A stretch of 64,000 bases of DNA from contig OX579637.1 of the NCBI GenBank assembly GCA_951230915.1, forward strand, positions 9,672,001 to 9,736,000. The letters run 5' to 3'. This document shows, piece by piece, positions 60,501 to 64,000 of the stretch; the first letter of the stretch is position 1; every line of letters starts with the position of its first letter. The notes below the pieces were generated by a model that was not told the origin of the DNA, did no database searches, and was given only the letters and a program-made list of their open reading frames with translations. The position numbers and the translations under genes were made by a program. This DNA comes from Antitrichia curtipendula. Its lineage: Eukaryota; Streptophyta; Bryopsida; Hypnales; Leucodontaceae.

Positions 60501-61780
60501 TGGCTAACCAGGGTGCCCTGTGAACCCAATTGAAAACCAAAAAAATGATTTCTACAACGTGGTGACTTGGGAGAGGGATCTAGGACCTTACCTGTCCGGG
60601 ACGGTGAGACACCCCCTTCGGCGCCGATGGCAAACCAGGGTGCCCAATGAATCCATTTGAAAACCAAAAAAAATATTTCTACAAGGTGGTGGCGGCGAAG
60701 AGGGATCCAGGACCTTACCTGTCCGGGACGGCAAGACACCCCCTTCGGCGCCGATGGCTAACCAGGGTGCCCTGTGAACCCAATTGAAAACCAAAAAAAT
60801 GATTTCTACAACGTGGTGACTTGGGAGAGGGATCTAGGACCTTACCTATCCGGTACGGCGTGAGCCCTGCCTTCGGCGCCAATGGCAAACCAGGGTTTGA
60901 TAGACGGGTGACGGGTTCCGAAGGAAACTAACCTAAATCCTAGGAGTGGCTAAAGGCAGAATGCTAATACCTCCGAGGTCGCAGGATTTGTTGCATCCGT
61001 CGTGTTCAGTTGGTGCTGCCCTTCTTCCTCATCATTGCTGTTGATTACGTTTTCACTTCTGTGCGCCTTGACAACCGCGCTCCTAGTTGTCCTTCTTCTT
61101 GCCATATCTCTCTCCTTCTTCTTGTCGAAAACAATGCCAATGTTTAGGGATCGCAGATCCGGTCCTTCAACCATGAGCCCCCCGATTATTTGGAACCCTA
61201 GCTTCCTAGAAACCTGCTCACGGATCGTGCTCACGCTTCCTATCTTCGGTTATACACGGCTTTTAGTATGACCAGATGATTTCTCATTTCTGATGAGTGG
61301 TCTACTAAATTGTTTATATTAGACGTGGCGGTCATATTATTTCAGGAATTTATATACTTTGAGAATGGTTACCTGATTTACAAAAGTATGTACTGCCATC
61401 CCCCGATACATCAGTAAGTATGTTCATGGTAGTGTCAATAAACAATGTTGCAAAGAGGATAGCAATTAGGAAGAGAGAGTATATTTACTTACAAGATCCG
61501 ATGATTGCCTGTGGCTAGTGCTACATGTCAATGACCCTTCTTCTGGGACGGTTTCAATATGCTGACTCCCGGCAATGACATCTCTATGGAAGCCCACTTC
61601 TTGCATTTGAGCAGCTGGAGTTCCACTGGGAAACTCGGACTCACGGAGTAATACAACGTTCTTACTTCTACTCCTTGACCTCTGCAGCTCTCTCCTAGAA
61701 GAATATAAAAGTTTCTTTTTCTTCCTCTTTTTCCTAAAACTGTGCACAATTCCATCGCGTGTGGAATATGGCATAAGCAT
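54512..61780 (-). CDS. ParB-like/DNA-methylase-like fusion gene, 13 exons (two lesions)
   Basis: Exons by reading GT-AG sites: 61,780-61,493; 61,213-60,971; 59,360-59,208; 58,875-58,232; 58,145-57,956; 57,865-57,671; 57,586-57,371; 57,249-57,014; 56,908-56,217; 56,125-55,778; 55,532-55,253; 55,141-54,934; 54,782-54,512. Reading phase is kept across every junction, giving about 1,320 residues. The N-terminus is Lys/Arg-rich. Exon 4 ends in a ParB-like block with FFVCDGNHRLLAW (G-x-HR), near residue 400. Exon 10 has IDLIIADMPEDL, positioned like the DPPY catalytic motif of N4/N6 amino-methylases but degenerate; exons 11-12 have VVVDCTAATG and ACRNLSRHIIALEED, like the SAM-binding motif I. The order IV before I matches beta-class enzymes, which in phages and bacteria are often fused to ParB domains. 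Lesions: TAG at 57,136-57,138 in exon 8 and a 1-nt frameshift near 56,550 in exon 9, so this copy is probably a pseudogene. Methylase activity is doubtful. The upstream gene at 62,564 is divergent. Confidence 0.65.
59440..60897. repeat. 127-bp tandem array, about 12 units, inside intron 2
   Basis: The GACGGCG(A/T)GA mark recurs at about 59,452, 59,580, 59,708, 59,835, 59,962, 60,089 and onward to 60,850 in steps of about 127 bp. On the gene strand every unit includes GGACAG|GTAAGG or a variant, a near-ideal splice donor. A few units (near 59,612, 60,376, 60,508, 60,750) read CCTGGTTAG|CCATCGG, which makes an acceptor-like AG where the others have CCTGGTTTGCC. As 127 is not a multiple of 3, open frames hop between units; these frames are not genes. 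GC is much higher than in the flanking intron. Confidence 0.85.
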
Positions 61781-62563
61781 CTGACTAACAGTATATATTC
61801 CTCACCATATTGGTGGGAAATGGGCTACTATATTCAGGTAGAACCATCTATACAATCTGCATAATTCAAACCAATGATGCTATAGTGATTGCTTTTGCTA
61901 TGCAAGTCAGTGAGTAGTTAATATTTCAATTTGTCTTAGGCGTTCATGATTTAAATATGTTTGCCATTTGTACGACTATAATTAGTATTTGCATGTACTT
62001 CACGATTGTCCAATCCGATATATGAAATCTCACATTCAAATGATAGACTCCTCTATTTTCAATATCTTTTTGTGTGCCAATTGTTTTATTTTTATATTGC
62101 CGGTGGCTGGTGGAACTCTAAGATAAGACTGCATACTGAGCGGTACTTAGTTTCAAGAAGAAAAGATCTCCTTTACATAATGGCAGAAGCTTCTGCACTA
62201 AGAAATTCTATAATTTAGTCATGTTCTTACTCCGCCACTAATAAACTACCTAGCTTAATAATGTTCATTTAATTTTACTTTGATTTCACTCTCATTTAAG
62301 GGACAGGTGAGCGCATTTCTTTAATTACAACCGCAAACGTCTGTGTCGTTGGCGCTTCCAAATTACATTATGTACGAATTTTAATTCAATAATGGATATT
62401 AATTGCAGATGGTGACGTCGCAAATACTTCATTATTAAAATCCAACTTCATTTTATTCATATGTGCCTTGCACTTCAGAGGGCGCTATGTTCAACCGTTC
62501 TTGATTGTTGAAATAGTTTAGGTCGTTTTGTTACTGTCGATATTGTTTTTTGATTTTTTAGAA
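61781..62563. promoter_or_regulatory. Intergenic space between two divergent genes
   Basis: 780 bp of AT-rich sequence between the ATG at 61,780 (minus) and the ATG at 62,564 (plus). No GGGCGCGGACG-type motif is present, unlike the cargo-element promoter. TTTTTTGATTTTTTAG directly before the plus-strand ATG looks like an intron acceptor, so that gene may have an untranslated first exon here. Confidence 0.35.
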
Positions 62564-64000
62564 ATGGCATCCCTTCGAGCGAATGGCCACGAAGTTCCTC
62601 TCATCATACCTCTAGGAGATGATGATTTTGTTGTCGTATCAGCTCATCTTATTCATGTACGTTTTCAATTTGCCATGTCTAGTATCTATGTTGAAGAAGA
62701 GATATTGTCTGAGTCTGGCATTTTGAGAGAGACGATTCATATTCAGAGACTGGTAGTTGATGACAGTCATGTCTGGCATCTTCGTCGAGGACGCTATTGT
62801 GCTTATGGTTTATCGTCTGTCATGAGGGTAGACTCCACTCAAATATTACCTCGCCCTTCCGGGCATTCTACAGTGGACATGCCTCCTTCCCATCGGGAAA
62901 ACTGGAACACTTCTGAGTACGCGTATCTTACTAATAGTGTCACTCCTCTTCCGTTCGTTACCATAAAGCAGGAATCTAATGACCCTGTCATAGATCTCTC
63001 GAGTGAGTCTAAGGGAGAGTCTTCAAATCAACCTGGATGTCCTAGTAGAGTCTCCAATGATGCCCTGAAGACACCGTCTAGTTTAAATCTAATGCCTTGT
63101 ACTAGTCCTGCTCTATCCACGCACTCGCGTCCACCAACATATCCCGGTAGTGCATCCACAATTAGTATTGTTGGTTGCTTAAGGAAGCTAGCTTTGATTC
63201 GTGGTTTTCAAAACAAAATAGCTTCAATAGACTATGATGCACTCATCCATCACAAGGTGCAAGACCTTCCTGCAAATTATGACGGAGATGTAGTTTTTGA
63301 GTTGCCTTTCCTTCTAATTTCGACTTTGTCATCGGGTGCTGGGAAATTACAGGGCATGGATAAACGGTACAATGGTCACGCTTGGTGTAGGACAATGACA
63401 TCTAACATCAACAATGACGATGGCCTAAAGTTTAGAAAATCTTCTTGTATAGGACATCTTATCTGTAAGAATTCAGAGTGCGATTACTTAAAGCATTCTT
63501 CTCAGCCAAACGAGACTAAGTGGTGTGGATTTACTCCTGGGCCATTCCGTATTGGTGCCTTCCCTCCAAGGGATTCTAGTCTCCTCTGTAAGATATGTAA
63601 ATGTCCGCCTCATTGCATCAATGTCTGTGATGCTCGAATTTATTACGTTTTCGGAGATTCCGCAAGCATGACTAGAGCTTGCATTCATTTGGGAAATCAC
63701 CTGCATCCTGTAGCTTTAGGAACATGTAGGGAGTCCTTAGGTGCTATAGCTAGCCTCATTACTCGCGAGGTTTCAAAACCCCTAGTGCCACTAACTCGGC
63801 CATTGCCCTAGCAGCTAGTAAACAATTTCTTGATAACCACTTGATACACAACGGTGAAGGTCCGAAGCAGATGTTGCGGGGAAATTCGTTAGAAGATGTG
63901 ATGGACAAGTTCCAGATACTGAGCTCTCCTAATATCCAAAATGTTATTTCCTCATTCCGTTCAAGTGGCAAAAGTGGGATAATAGATAGTATTATGAATA
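62564..64000 (+). CDS. Zinc-binding (WRKY/GCM-like) protein, transposase-like, partial
   Basis: Start chosen at ATG 62,564 (MASLRANGHEVPL); an upstream non-ATG extension runs through a likely intron acceptor. Residues about 130-200 are Ser/Pro-rich. From about residue 275 a zinc-binding region is visible: WCRTM, CIGHLICKNSECDYL, CKICKCPPHC, then CIHLGNHLHP. The C-x-G-x3-C-x4-C plus H-x-G-x-H-x-H-type pattern recalls the WRKY-GCM1 DNA-binding fold found before the catalytic domain of several transposase families; this is inference. The frame ends at TAG 63,809-63,811, but a second frame, one base off, stays open from about 63,790 to the window edge (NSAIALAASKQFLDNH…). A 1-bp loss in the AAAACCCC run near 63,778 would explain this, and protein sense is clearly maintained after it. 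The gene is cut by the window end. Confidence 0.5.

Noticed and set aside
59411..60794. Series of 60-111-codon frames such as FNWVHWAPW repeats
   Set aside because: They are translations of the 127-bp tandem array, shift frame with every unit and lie in an intron.
59440..60897. CRISPR-like array
   Set aside because: Units are 127 bp head-to-tail without unique spacers, in eukaryotic DNA.

Overview
Organism. The window looks like repeat-rich nuclear DNA of a land plant: AT-rich intergenic sequence, plant-type hAT (DUF659) transposase, CACTA and LTR-type insertions, and a split gene with GT-AG introns. I cannot place it more narrowly; a fern, lycophyte, bryophyte or gymnosperm would all fit. 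No rRNA, tRNA or CRISPR array was seen, and few if any intact host genes. Layout. 1-10.4 kb is AT-rich sequence without a supported gene, holding a long imperfect foldback (about 4.4-5.4 kb). 10,415-28,093 is a 17.7-kb hAT element with 17-bp terminal inverted repeats (one mismatch) and a perfect 8-bp target duplication CTCCTAAG. It carries three gene units: a minus-strand protein-kinase-like gene, a divergent plus-strand RING-H2 gene and, 5.4 kb further on, a hAT transposase with an unusually long RG-rich tail. Clusters of a GGGCGCGGACG motif lie at both ends, between the divergent genes and before the transposase. 28.1-38.0 kb is gene-poor and includes a 918-bp element with TTAA duplications; a related 1,555-bp one sits inside the big element. 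38,042 to about 53,724 is a second, older copy of the cargo element with the same three genes in the same order. It is broken by stops, deletions, a 3.5-kb TG...CA element with a gag-like ORF, and a 192-bp perfect-palindrome CACTA MITE. Its right end is cut off at 53,725 by a new hAT-like terminus whose other end is not in the window. 53.7-64 kb holds a 13-exon minus-strand gene coding for about 1,320 residues with a ParB-like motif and a DNA-N4/N6-methylase-like C-terminus. Intron 2 of that gene contains twelve 127-bp tandem repeats, each with a splice-donor-like site. A divergent plus-strand gene with a zinc-binding (WRKY/GCM-like) region runs off the right edge. How it fits together. The best candidate for an undescribed system is the giant hAT family that moves a kinase-like and a RING-H2 (ubiquitin-ligase-like) gene alongside its transposase. 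Two independent copies with the same gene order, one with exact ends, argue that the cargo belongs to the element and is not a chance nesting. Every gene in both copies carries stops or frameshifts, so neither copy looks active now. The ParB/methylase gene and its divergent partner may sit in a third element of similar style, but only one possible end is visible. All homology statements come from reading motifs by eye; no search was run.
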